From Candidatus Iainarchaeum sp. (lineage in GTDB: Archaea > Iainarchaeota > Iainarchaeia > Iainarchaeales > GW2011-AR10), in assembly GCA_016198165.1 (NCBI GenBank), contig JACQJF010000052.1, positions 1 through 41,011 of the forward strand: 41,011 nt of DNA, written 5' to 3'. The notes below the pieces were generated by a model. It had not been told where the DNA came from. It did no database searches and worked only from the letters and a program-made list of their open reading frames with translations. Positions 21,734-28,272 of this stretch are shown here, in pieces; positions within the stretch are counted from its first letter, which is position 1; each line of letters opens with the position of its first letter. A program made the translations under genes and the position numbers.

Positions 21734-22306
21734 ATGAACCGGGATAACGCGTTAAAGATTGGCTTTGTTTTCATTGTCAGTTACGTTTTTTTGTTCGTGC
21801 TTTCATCGCTTAGCGACCTGACCGGTTTTCGGAAATGGGGTTTGACAACGGATATTTTCCGCCTTGACTACATGTATGCCCTCCTGCCTGTCGCAGGCTT
21901 TTTCTTCATGTTTTTCCTTGTTGACTGGATTGAGTCTTTTTTTGAAACAAGGTTCACGCGCACGCCGTGGTTTGGGGTGTTTGTCCTCGTGATGGGCATT
22001 GTGGCTTTCTACATTGCGTCTTTCTGGTTTTTCTGCAACGTTTTCGGGTTTTCGACAAATGAGGCGTGCGGTCAGCAGGGTGCAAAGAACACTCTTGAGT
22101 ACCTGTCTGCAAATGCTGATACCAGAAACGTAATCATCGGCTTTTTGTCAGGCTTGCCGGGGGTAGGGCCTTTTTTCGGGTCTTTTCTGGGCACGAATTT
22201 TTTCAGGCTTTTTCTGGAGAGCGCCTTTGTTCTTTTCCTGCTTTCGGCAGTTTTCGGCTGGGCGGCAAGACTTATTTACTTTAAGCTTGAAGGGGCAAAG
22301 GCTTAA
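21734..22306 (+). CDS. polytopic membrane protein, unknown function
   Basis: 190 residues with about five hydrophobic segments, among them IGFVFIVSYVFLFVLSSL, YALLPVAGFFFMFFLVDWI, FGVFVLVMGIVAFYIASFWF and LFLESAFVLFLLSAVFGW. A loop with NEACGQQGAKNTLEY lies between helices. No family is recognised. The start is preceded by the two-hairpin element whose second stem contains the ribosome-binding sequence. It is followed by a hairpin terminator-like sequence and another membrane protein on the same strand. Confidence 0.7.
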   Translation: MNRDNALKIGFVFIVSYVFLFVLSSLSDLTGFRKWGLTTDIFRLDYMYALLPVAGFFFMFFLVDWIESFFETRFTRTPWFGVFVLVMGIVAFYIASFWFFCNVFGFSTNEACGQQGAKNTLEYLSANADTRNVIIGFLSGLPGVGPFFGSFLGTNFFRLFLESAFVLFLLSAVFGWAARLIYFKLEGAKA

Positions 22307-22308
22307 AC

Positions 22309-22336
22309 CACTCCCCGTTATTGCGGGGGTTTTTTA
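22309..22336 (+). terminator. hairpin plus T run after the gene at 21734-22306
   Basis: CCCCG-TTATTG-CGGGG followed by GTTTTTT lies three to thirty bases past the stop. It resembles an intrinsic terminator, and the T run also fits archaeal poly-T termination. It overlaps the earliest possible start (TTG 22321) of the next gene, favouring the later start at 22375. Confidence 0.45.
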
Positions 22337-22374
22337 AAAGTTTTCGAGGAATTGTTTTTTTTGGGGTTAAGGGG

Positions 22375-23112
22375 GTGTCGTTTATTTTCAGGACTGCGTT
22401 GAAGCTTTATTTTTCAAACATTTCAAGCGTGCTTGGGTTTGGGCTTCTCCTGGTTTTCGTGCTTTTTTTTCTCGGCATGCAGGGGGTTTTTACTTCAAGC
22501 GGCTCGATTTTTTTCACTTATGCTGTCCCGGCTGCCGGGTATCTCGAATCCCTGATTTTTGGCCTCGTGTTTCTTGGGTTTATTTTCGCATACTCGGTTT
22601 TCACAATCACGGTTGTGTTTGCGGTGCGCTCACAGCTGAGCCGGGTAAAACTCCACTATTATTTTTCCGAGAAAATAAGGCGGTTTGCAGTCAAGTATTT
22701 CGTTTTTCTGGCCTTGTTTTCGCTTGCATCATTTTTCCTTTCCGTTCTTTTGGGGTTTGCAGGGTTCAAGGCACTGGGTTTTCTTCTTTCAGCCGCCGTA
22801 GTGTTCTTCCTCATGTTTTTGCCCCAGGCGATAGTTGTTGACGAGGAAAGCATGCAGTCATCACTGCAGAACGCATTTGAGTTTTCATTGAAGCACAAAA
22901 AAACGACGTTCCTGGTTTTTTTGTCAGCCCTGTTGGCTGTTTTTGCCCTCTCGGTTTTGGAGTTTGCCCTCAACGTGTTTTTGCTTCCGGGTGAGTTTTT
23001 GTCGCTTCTTGTGGTTTCATTTTTTCTTGTCCCGTTTATCGAGGTTGTCAAGACTATTTACTACATGGAAAAAATGGGCCTCGTGAAAAACGTTTCACTG
23101 AAACTGCAGTGA
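22375..23112 (+). CDS. six-helix membrane protein, DUF7847/DUF4013-like
   Basis: 245 residues from GTG 22375 (TTG 22321 would give 263 but lies inside a terminator-like hairpin). Helices alternate with short loops: SSVLGFGLLLVFVLFFLG, LESLIFGLVFLGFIFAY, YFVFLALFSLASFFLSVLL, ALGFLLSAAVVFFLMFLPQ, TFLVFLSALLAVFALSVLE and FLSLLVVSFFLVPFIEVV. The VVDEESMQSSLQNAFEFSLKH segment resembles archaeal six-helix proteins related to the GlpQ membrane-domain family. Function unknown. It ends six bases before the convergent ATP-cone gene. Confidence 0.65.
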   Translation: MSFIFRTALKLYFSNISSVLGFGLLLVFVLFFLGMQGVFTSSGSIFFTYAVPAAGYLESLIFGLVFLGFIFAYSVFTITVVFAVRSQLSRVKLHYYFSEKIRRFAVKYFVFLALFSLASFFLSVLLGFAGFKALGFLLSAAVVFFLMFLPQAIVVDEESMQSSLQNAFEFSLKHKKTTFLVFLSALLAVFALSVLEFALNVFLLPGEFLSLLVVSFFLVPFIEVVKTIYYMEKMGLVKNVSLKLQ

Positions 23113-23118
23113 GTTTTG

Positions 23119-24630
23119 TCACTCTCTTTTTTCAATGGTGCAGGCAAGCGCGTTTTTTGAGAACAATGACTCCATTTCGTCCGCGTCCATGGCGTGAAAG
23201 TTTTTCTGCAGGCCATTTTTGAGCAGCCCCATGTTTTCCTCAATCCCTGTTTGCCAGTCGCTTTCAATGAAAATTCCTGTGCCGCTTTTAAGCGCTTTTT
23301 TCGCCTCCGCGGAAATAACTGAAATTTTTTCCGCGAAATTTTCCGGTTTTTGGGCCCTCACAATTATCGCGTTGTCGCATTCGGGTGTTGAAATTCTTTT
23401 TTCTTTCTCCGAGAATGCCTCCTGCAGGGCTTTGAGCGCCGCCAGCATATCTTCTTTCGGGCTCCCTGCTTTTTTGTCGAAAAACTTTTCCTGGAAAAGC
23501 TCTGCTGCCATGCCAAGCGTGCTGGTGCTACCGTGGATTTGCTCCGTGAACAGGAATTTTTTCTGCTTTTGGCAGTTGAGGAAAATCATGGAGTGTGTTT
23601 TCTCGAAAAGTTTAAGCTTGTACCTTGAATCGATTGCCGCTGCCAGGGCAAAATGCCTGCTTTTTCCTGCCTGGAACGCTTTTGCGAAATGTTTTGCGAA
23701 CTCGACTGCTTTTTCTTTTTGCCTTTGCGGCATTTCCGTTTCCTCGCCGGGGGACATGTTGAGCGTGACTGCCGGAGTGAAATGACCGGTGTTATGCATG
23801 TACGACTGGTTGAGCTGTTCAAGCGCGAACACTGCGGTTGCTTTTGTTTCAGCCGCGCTTTTTTTTTCAAGTGGTTTTGCAAAAAACTCGTTTAATCCCC
23901 TGAGGGCCGGTTGGATTGTAGTATTTTTTGCCTGTGTGAAAAAAATTCCCTGCAGTTCGAGGAAAGAGAAAGGATGGTTTTTTTGCGCGCAGGGAAGCAA
24001 GAAGGACGCGGCGAAAGGTTTTGTCGAGTAATCGTGGATGCCGTGGAGAAATATTTTCTGCTTGAAGTGAAGCTCTTTTGCTTTTTGTGGCACTGCCGCA
24101 AGCCAGTTGTACTGCCTTGAAATCTCGTTTTCGGGCACTGCTTCTTTTGCAGTAATTTTTTTTTCGGCGTCAAAAACGGGGAGCCCGAGCCTTGAGTACC
24201 GGTAGTATGTTTTTGTCTGCCCGAATTCAAGTAGTTTTTCTGCAGCCATGTCCCGTATAAGTGAAGTGGTGAAATATCGTGTTCCGAGCGTTTTGAGTTT
24301 TTCCTCGACTTCGGAGCTTATTTTTTCCGCCAGCTGCCTATTGAGCCGTGTTTCATTCACAAGCGACTTGGTTATGTTTCCCCTGTTGAATGGCTCAAGC
24401 TTTTCTTTTGAAGTGAAAACCCTCATTTTGCGGAACGAATAGAAGACTTTTGCCGCGTCAGGGTTTATTTTTTTCAGCTGTTCGAAAGCGTTTTTGAGGG
24501 TCTGTTTTTTGTCAAGCTCCAGGCCCTTTAGCTGCTGGATTATCTTGAGTATTTCCCATTTCGTGGCTCCGGCTTCCTGGAACTCTTTTGCGATTTTTTC
24601 AATGAACGGGTTGACAAGTTTTTCAGGCAT
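23119..24630 (-). CDS. ATP-cone protein, NrdD-like without glycyl radical site
   Basis: 503 residues. Residues about 68-160 form an ATP-cone (KLEPFNRGNITKSLVNET, then RYFTTSLIRDMAAEKLLEFG) followed by YRYSRLGLPVFD, the same junction seen in archaeal anaerobic ribonucleotide reductases. HGIHDYSTKPFAASF vaguely recalls the NrdD segment with an HD pair. The C-terminal glycyl-radical loop and the conserved catalytic cysteines are not visible (the end is NALACTIEKRE), and the length is below NrdD size (about 600-750). So this is probably not an active reductase; a nucleotide-sensing or regulatory paralogue is inference. It is divergent from the Lrp gene. Confidence 0.7.
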   Translation of the reverse strand: MPEKLVNPFIEKIAKEFQEAGATKWEILKIIQQLKGLELDKKQTLKNAFEQLKKINPDAAKVFYSFRKMRVFTSKEKLEPFNRGNITKSLVNETRLNRQLAEKISSEVEEKLKTLGTRYFTTSLIRDMAAEKLLEFGQTKTYYRYSRLGLPVFDAEKKITAKEAVPENEISRQYNWLAAVPQKAKELHFKQKIFLHGIHDYSTKPFAASFLLPCAQKNHPFSFLELQGIFFTQAKNTTIQPALRGLNEFFAKPLEKKSAAETKATAVFALEQLNQSYMHNTGHFTPAVTLNMSPGEETEMPQRQKEKAVEFAKHFAKAFQAGKSRHFALAAAIDSRYKLKLFEKTHSMIFLNCQKQKKFLFTEQIHGSTSTLGMAAELFQEKFFDKKAGSPKEDMLAALKALQEAFSEKEKRISTPECDNAIIVRAQKPENFAEKISVISAEAKKALKSGTGIFIESDWQTGIEENMGLLKNGLQKNFHAMDADEMESLFSKNALACTIEKRE

Positions 24631-24684
24631 CCATTGATTTGTTGGAAAACTTAATTAAAAACATGACACGCAAAAAACCCGCTT

Positions 24685-24710
24685 AAGTTTGCAAACTTTT
24701 TATTAATTGT
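24685..24710. promoter_or_regulatory. palindrome and TATA-like box before the Lrp gene
   Basis: AAGTTTGCAAACTT (24685-24698) is a perfect 14-bp palindrome followed directly by TTTTATTAATTG, a TATA-like box. The Lrp start at 24757 is 58 nt away. Lrp/AsnC proteins usually repress their own promoter through palindromic sites, so autoregulation is plausible. The palindrome also lies upstream of the divergent ATP-cone gene. Confidence 0.5.
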
Positions 24711-24741
24711 TTGTTCAATTAGTTAATCATTTGGTTTTTGT

Positions 24742-24756
24742 GGGGGGGATTTTTTT
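24742..24756 (+). promoter_or_regulatory. Shine-Dalgarno with homopolymer spacer before a TTG start
   Basis: GGGGGGG followed by A and a run of T leads into TTG 24757. It decides the unusual TTG start of the Lrp gene. Comparable layouts precede 384, 21529, 21734 and 38326 (T spacers) and 11620 and 34107 (A spacers). Confidence 0.55.
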
Positions 24757-25233
24757 TTGCCTGTGTCTGAGCTTGACAAGATTGACCTGCGTATTCTTCA
24801 GAGCCTTCTTTATGACGGCAGGATTTCTTTCAGTGCCATTGCAAAGGAGGTCGGCCTGACTGACGTTGCTATCAAGAAGCGTTTTGAACGCCTCAAGCGC
24901 AAGGGCGTTATAGCGTCAATTTCGGCAAACCTTGACCTCAAGACGCTTGGGTATGAGAACCCTATTTTTGTCCAGATTCGTTCAGAGATTTCAAAAAACA
25001 AGAATCTGGTCAAGAGGCTTCGGGAGTTTGACTCGATTGTGGAGCTTTACCAGGTTCTTGGGGAATACAACCTGCTTGCAAAACTCGTGGTCCCAAACCT
25101 TGAAATGGCTGAAAAATTCATCGAGTCGCTTGGAACACTTGACGGCGTTTTGGACATAAAGGCATCGGTAATCCTTTCTGAACTGAAAAAAACCAATTCC
25201 CTGCCGATTTTTTCGCTCCAAAAAAAACTCTGA
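24757..25233 (+). CDS. Lrp/AsnC-family transcriptional regulator
   Basis: 158 residues from a TTG start. The N-terminal winged helix-turn-helix (LDKIDLRILQSLLYDGRISF, then IAKEVGLTDVAIKKRFERLKRKGVI) is canonical for Lrp/AsnC, and a RAM ligand-binding domain follows (NPIFVQIRSEISKN, VLGEYNLLAKLVVPNLEMAEKF, LDGVLDIKASVILSEL). It probably binds an amino acid or related effector and forms an octamer. The next genes on the strand are two pilin-like genes headed by the TTCGTCAATTGACGAA palindrome only 18 bp after its stop, which makes it a first candidate for the protein that binds it. Confidence 0.92.
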   Translation: MPVSELDKIDLRILQSLLYDGRISFSAIAKEVGLTDVAIKKRFERLKRKGVIASISANLDLKTLGYENPIFVQIRSEISKNKNLVKRLREFDSIVELYQVLGEYNLLAKLVVPNLEMAEKFIESLGTLDGVLDIKASVILSELKKTNSLPIFSLQKKL

Positions 25234-25250
25234 AAAACCCCACAAGCCTA

Positions 25251-25266
25251 TTCGTCAATTGACGAA
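25251..25266. promoter_or_regulatory. perfect 16-bp palindrome, candidate operator (copy 2)
   Basis: TTCGTCAATTGACGAA, identical to 8737-8752. It begins 18 bp after the Lrp stop and ends 34 nt before the ATG at 25301. CTTTTTATTTTC (about 25270-25281) follows it as a TATA-like box, predicting a leaderless transcript for the pilin pair. Confidence 0.7.
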
Positions 25267-25300
25267 AAGCTTTTTATTTTCTTTGGCTCACCGTTTTTTC

Positions 25301-25480
25301 ATGGTTTCTAGGTTTCATTCAAGGGCACAGGTTTCAGTGGAACTCATAATAATTTTTGCCGCGGTGGTCGCAGTTGCCCTGCTCCTCATAACACAACTCC
25401 AGAAGACAACCAAGGAGGGTTCTGAAGTCATTGAGGACAAGGCAGAAGACATTTTTGACCAGATAAGTGACATAAAGTGA
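25301..25480 (+). CDS. small class III signal pilin-like protein
   Basis: 59 residues from the ATG at 25301: MVSRFHSRAQVSVELIII, with A before Q and Glu at +5, then a helix (IIFAAVVAVALLLITQ) and a short acidic tail (EVIEDKAEDIFDQISDIK). The mature product is mostly helix with no head, like a minimal Flp-type pilin. The upstream in-frame extension to 25259 would run through the operator palindrome and TATA box, so it is not used. GTGA overlap joins it to the next gene. Confidence 0.82.
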   Translation: MVSRFHSRAQVSVELIIIFAAVVAVALLLITQLQKTTKEGSEVIEDKAEDIFDQISDIK

Positions 25481-25899
25481 GTGCAGGGAAAGCCCAGTCA
25501 AGCATTGAGTTTCTAATGCTTCTTGCAGCGTCCACGGCAGTCCTGCTTGTCCTCGTCGGGGCCTCCAAGTCAGTGTTTTTTTCCGGGCTTTTTGCACTTG
25601 ACATCCAGACAGCGCAGGGTTTTCTTTCCGAGCTGAACGCAAAATCCGACATGCTCTCTTTTTTCGGCGAAGGCTCAATCCTTCAGGCAAAGGCGAGTTT
25701 TTTCGGTTCCGCGAGGATTTTTTCAGAAGATGGTTTTGTCCTCATCGAGGTAAAAAGCCCGGTTCTTGTGCAGTCAAAACTTCTTTCGCAAAAAACTTCA
25801 ACCGATGTAAACGCTTTTGTCCCTGAAACAAGCGGGCCTGTCAGGGTTGAACTGGTGCGCACAGGGACGGGAGTTTTAATCAAAGACGGTGACCCTTAG
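25477..25899 (+). CDS. class III signal pilin-like protein with beta-rich head
   Basis: 140 residues from GTG 25477, overlapping the previous stop (GTGA). MSAGKAQSSIEFLMLLAAS has A before Q and Glu at +5. A helix (FLMLLAASTAVLLVLVGAS) is followed by a domain of short strands without cysteine. It probably assembles with the 59-residue protein encoded just before it. Its 3' end overlaps the convergent gene 25876-26226 by 24 bp, so the two transcripts are antisense to each other at their ends. Confidence 0.8.
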   Translation: MSAGKAQSSIEFLMLLAASTAVLLVLVGASKSVFFSGLFALDIQTAQGFLSELNAKSDMLSFFGEGSILQAKASFFGSARIFSEDGFVLIEVKSPVLVQSKLLSQKTSTDVNAFVPETSGPVRVELVRTGTGVLIKDGDP

Positions 25900-26226
25900 C
25901 CTGACTGGTTTGAGGTTTTCGTCAAGGAAAAAAGTTTCGGAAGAAAACGCCTTTGCCCCGTGGGGGTTTCCTACGGGAATTTTTTCCTCTCCCGCAATTA
26001 TCTCGCCGTTTTTTTCGCCAAAAGCCAGCCTGAAATCTTTTCTCAACTCTTCTGGTGAAACAATCTTTTCTGCCTGCCACACTGCCAATAGGTCGTGGGT
26101 TTTCTGTGCAATTGCAAGGCTTGTGAAATTGTTCATTTCAGGTGCCTCAAGCGTGGAAAGAAAAACAACGATGACGATGAACCCGAGAATGCAGTCAAAA
26201 AGCGCATAATGGCCGTGCCTATCCAC
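25876..26226 (-). CDS. pilin-like membrane protein, fourth gene of quartet 2
   Basis: 116 residues from GTG 26226, preceded by GAGGTGA. The start MDRHGHYALFDCILGF has a basic stretch and an acidic residue before a helix (ILGFIVIVVFLSTLEA), a degenerate prepilin-like layout. The remainder is soluble-looking (QKTHDLLAVWQAEKIV, and a beta-rich end). Start and preceding stop overlap by eight bases. It is assigned to the filament set by position and architecture rather than by a clear signal. Confidence 0.7.
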   Translation of the reverse strand: MDRHGHYALFDCILGFIVIVVFLSTLEAPEMNNFTSLAIAQKTHDLLAVWQAEKIVSPEELRKDFRLAFGEKNGEIIAGEEKIPVGNPHGAKAFSSETFFLDENLKPVRLRVTVFD

Positions 26227-26686
26227 AGGCAGTCACCTCAAGGAGAATTTTCTCATTTTTTTCCAAGTCTACGATGAATCTCTGTGCGGCAAGGCATTCT
26301 GCAAAACTTGTTTTGCCGTAATCAAAGATTGTTTCCTTTTCCCCGTTTTCATGCACCGCCTCTACTTTTTTCACGGTAACTCCTGCGATTTGCGCGTGTT
26401 CCCTGCCTGCATTTCTGAGTGCCTCAAGTGAAATGACGTTTGCCCTCACGCGCCCAAGGAGGGGGTCAAAGACTGCCGCGCCCAGAAAAGGGTTTTCCGT
26501 GTTGTGGTTTTTCACCATTGCGTCTGCAAGGAAGATTGTTTTTCTCCAAAACTCGGCGTTTTTTTCGTTTGCAAGCGTTTTTCCAGCCAGGCTGCTTACC
26601 GAATGAATCATTGCCATGGCTATGAACAGCATGCCGATTAATGCAAAAGCTCCCTGGAAAGAAAAAAGCCCTCCTTTATCCCGCAT
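26219..26686 (-). CDS. pilin-like membrane protein, third gene of quartet 2
   Basis: 155 residues from the ATG at 26686, chosen because GGAGG lies seven bases upstream; an in-frame start at 26704 is less good. MRDKGGLFSFQGAFALIG is a charged start with GG and a helix (AFALIGMLFIAMAMIHSV). Then come a long helix (NAEFWRKTIFLADAMVKNH) and a strand-rich domain with two cysteines (FAECLAA, VTACG). It resembles the spine-plus-head plan of minor pseudopilins. Overlaps both neighbours. Confidence 0.72.
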   Translation of the reverse strand: MRDKGGLFSFQGAFALIGMLFIAMAMIHSVSSLAGKTLANEKNAEFWRKTIFLADAMVKNHNTENPFLGAAVFDPLLGRVRANVISLEALRNAGREHAQIAGVTVKKVEAVHENGEKETIFDYGKTSFAECLAAQRFIVDLEKNEKILLEVTACG

Positions 26687-27023
26687 AGTGTGCCTCCACT
26701 TCAACTTCGATTACAACGCCGTTTTCGTTTGTAGAGATTTTTTTTGCAGGCGCGATTGTCATGGAATTTTTGGCAAAACCGTTTTTTGCCGCCCATATTT
26801 TTTCATCTGCCGCGTGGCATTCTGTTTCAAGCTCCGCGAATTTTCCCCCGCTGTTTGCATAAAACGAGTCGATGAGTGCTGCGCATTTTTCCGCCTCCAC
26901 CTTTGCCCCAAACGCGTAGAACGCGCCTTGGGTTTTTTCATGCAGTGTCGTGGCCGCCTCAAGCCCGAATCCTGTTACAAGGAGCACGATTATTGCCGAC
27001 ATTGTAAAGTCAATGGTGTTCAT
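26676..27023 (-). CDS. pilin-like membrane protein, second gene of quartet 2
   Basis: 115 residues from the ATG at 27023, which overlaps the preceding stop as ATGA. MNTIDFTMSAIIVLLVTGF has one acidic residue before the helix. A helical stretch (EKTQGAFYAFGAKVEAEKCAAL) and a beta-rich end (ENGVVIEVEVEAHYAG) follow. Longer in-frame reading to 27149 lies inside the upstream gene. Minor pilin identity is inferred from context. Confidence 0.72.
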   Translation of the reverse strand: MNTIDFTMSAIIVLLVTGFGLEAATTLHEKTQGAFYAFGAKVEAEKCAALIDSFYANSGGKFAELETECHAADEKIWAAKNGFAKNSMTIAPAKKISTNENGVVIEVEVEAHYAG

Positions 27024-27562
27024 TTGAGGGCCACTACCGCTGCCATTGAATAGCCGATGGGAAGCATGAATTCGGTTGAATAATTCGGCCCGCTTATCCG
27101 TGCCTTGAAATGCGTGTCCCGCAGAATTCCTCCTGTGAAAAAAAACCATGCAGTGGTGATTCCTTCTTCGCTTATGACAAGGACTGAAGAGGATTCTCCC
27201 AGGATAGTGTCCGAGATTTTTTCTTTTGCCCCATGTTTTTCAATGAAAAATTCCGCTTTTATGCTGCCTGAGTCAAACAGGCCCTGTTCAGAAAGCCAAA
27301 TGATTTTTTCCACTGTTTTTTTCTTTATTTCTTGCGCGTCAAGGTTGTTGTTTTTGATTTCGTTTTCAAGCGCGGTTTTCACCGTGTCGTCGAAAATGTT
27401 TTCCATCTGGGTTCTTGTGAAAGTGACTTTCTCCATTTCAAGTGCCTGTGTCAGGACAGTGTCTGCTTGTTTTTCCGCGTTAAAGCGCGTGTTTTGAAGC
27501 GAGATTGTCGCAGCCAGTGCCGCAAGGGCAATTACTGCAAAGGAAAACCCGCGCCGGTTCAT
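27020..27562 (-). CDS. pilin-like membrane protein, first gene of quartet 2
   Basis: 180 residues from the ATG at 27562. MNRRGFSFAVIALAALAAT has two arginines and a glycine directly before the hydrophobic helix, as in class III signals but without Q at +1. The rest contains a long helix (ALEMEKVTFTRTQMENIFDD) and strands (AWFFFTGGIL). The start is 34 nt from the third copy of the palindrome and predicted leaderless, the same geometry as copies 1 and 2. It heads four overlapping genes of pilin-like plan. Confidence 0.75.
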   Translation of the reverse strand: MNRRGFSFAVIALAALAATISLQNTRFNAEKQADTVLTQALEMEKVTFTRTQMENIFDDTVKTALENEIKNNNLDAQEIKKKTVEKIIWLSEQGLFDSGSIKAEFFIEKHGAKEKISDTILGESSSVLVISEEGITTAWFFFTGGILRDTHFKARISGPNYSTEFMLPIGYSMAAVVALK

Positions 27563-27584
27563 CCATGGACTAATGCCTGAAAAC

Positions 27585-27612
27585 AAACTTAAATATTTCG
27601 TCAATCGCCGAA
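27585..27612 (-). promoter_or_regulatory. third palindrome copy and TATA-like box before quartet 2
   Basis: TTCGTCAATCGCCGAA (27597-27612) matches the 16-bp palindrome at 14 positions; one half-site is intact. On the minus strand AATATTTAAG follows directly, and the ATG at 27562 lies 34 nt from the palindrome. It is also 64 nt upstream of the divergent M50 protease start at 27676 and could act on both. Confidence 0.6.
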
Positions 27613-27675
27613 AACCGTTTTGTTGTGGTTTTTTATTGTTTTTGCCTTTTTAATGTGTTTTACTGGTGTTTTTTG

Positions 27676-28272
27676 GTGGACAGGGAAAAAAGGGACCTCA
27701 TTGTAAGCTGGCTGACGGTGAGTTTTGCTTTCGCCTGGGCAGGGCCCCAGATTTTTTTTTCAAGCAGGATTTTTGGGGATTTTTTGTTCAATTTTTTTGT
27801 CGTGCTCATAGCCGTTGGCTTTGGTTTTATACTTCATGAGCTTGCGCACAAGTACGTCTCTCTCCATTACGGGGTTCATGCGGAGTTCCGTGCCTGGAAT
27901 TTCGGGCTGGTCCTGGCGGTTTTGTTTGCTTTTCTCACAAACGGGGTGTTCACTTTCGCGGCTCCCGGTGCGGTTTACATTCTTGGCGAGGTTTCAAGGA
28001 AACAGAACGGGATAATCTCACTTGCCGGCCCGCTTACAAACATTGTCATCGGCCTTGCTTTTTCCGCAGTGGCTTTTTTGTTTGCGGGAAGCATTGTGTC
28101 GGAAATAGCTGGGTATGTTGCGTACATAAATTTTTTCCTTGCGGCTTTCAACCTGCTTCCGATTCCCCCGCTTGACGGCTCGAAAGTCATTAACTGGAAT
28201 GCTTTGGTGTGGGCGGTCTTTTTCATCCCGCTTGCGCTCTTCATTTTCCTGCCGGGCTTTTTCGGGTTTTAG
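27676..28272 (+). CDS. M50 (site-2-type) membrane metalloprotease
   Basis: 198 residues from GTG 27676, which is preceded by GGTG and a T run; an in-frame GTG at 27625 would add a cysteine-rich stretch. Zinc motif HELAH (His54, Glu55, His58) lies in the first membrane helices and the third ligand is in [12 protein letters not shown] (Asp167). The protein is a minimal core of about six helices, without PDZ or CBS domains. Site-2 proteases cut membrane-spanning substrates; here anchored regulators or pilin-like membrane proteins could be targets, but that is speculation. The stop overlaps the cdc48 stop by four bases. Confidence 0.88.
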   Translation: MDREKRDLIVSWLTVSFAFAWAGPQIFFSSRIFGDFLFNFFVVLIAVGFGFILHELAHKYVSLHYGVHAEFRAWNFGLVLAVLFAFLTNGVFTFAAPGAVYILGEVSRKQNGIISLAGPLTNIVIGLAFSAVAFLFAGSIVSEIAGYVAYINFFLAAFNLLPIPPLDGSKVINWNALVWAVFFIPLALFIFLPGFFGF

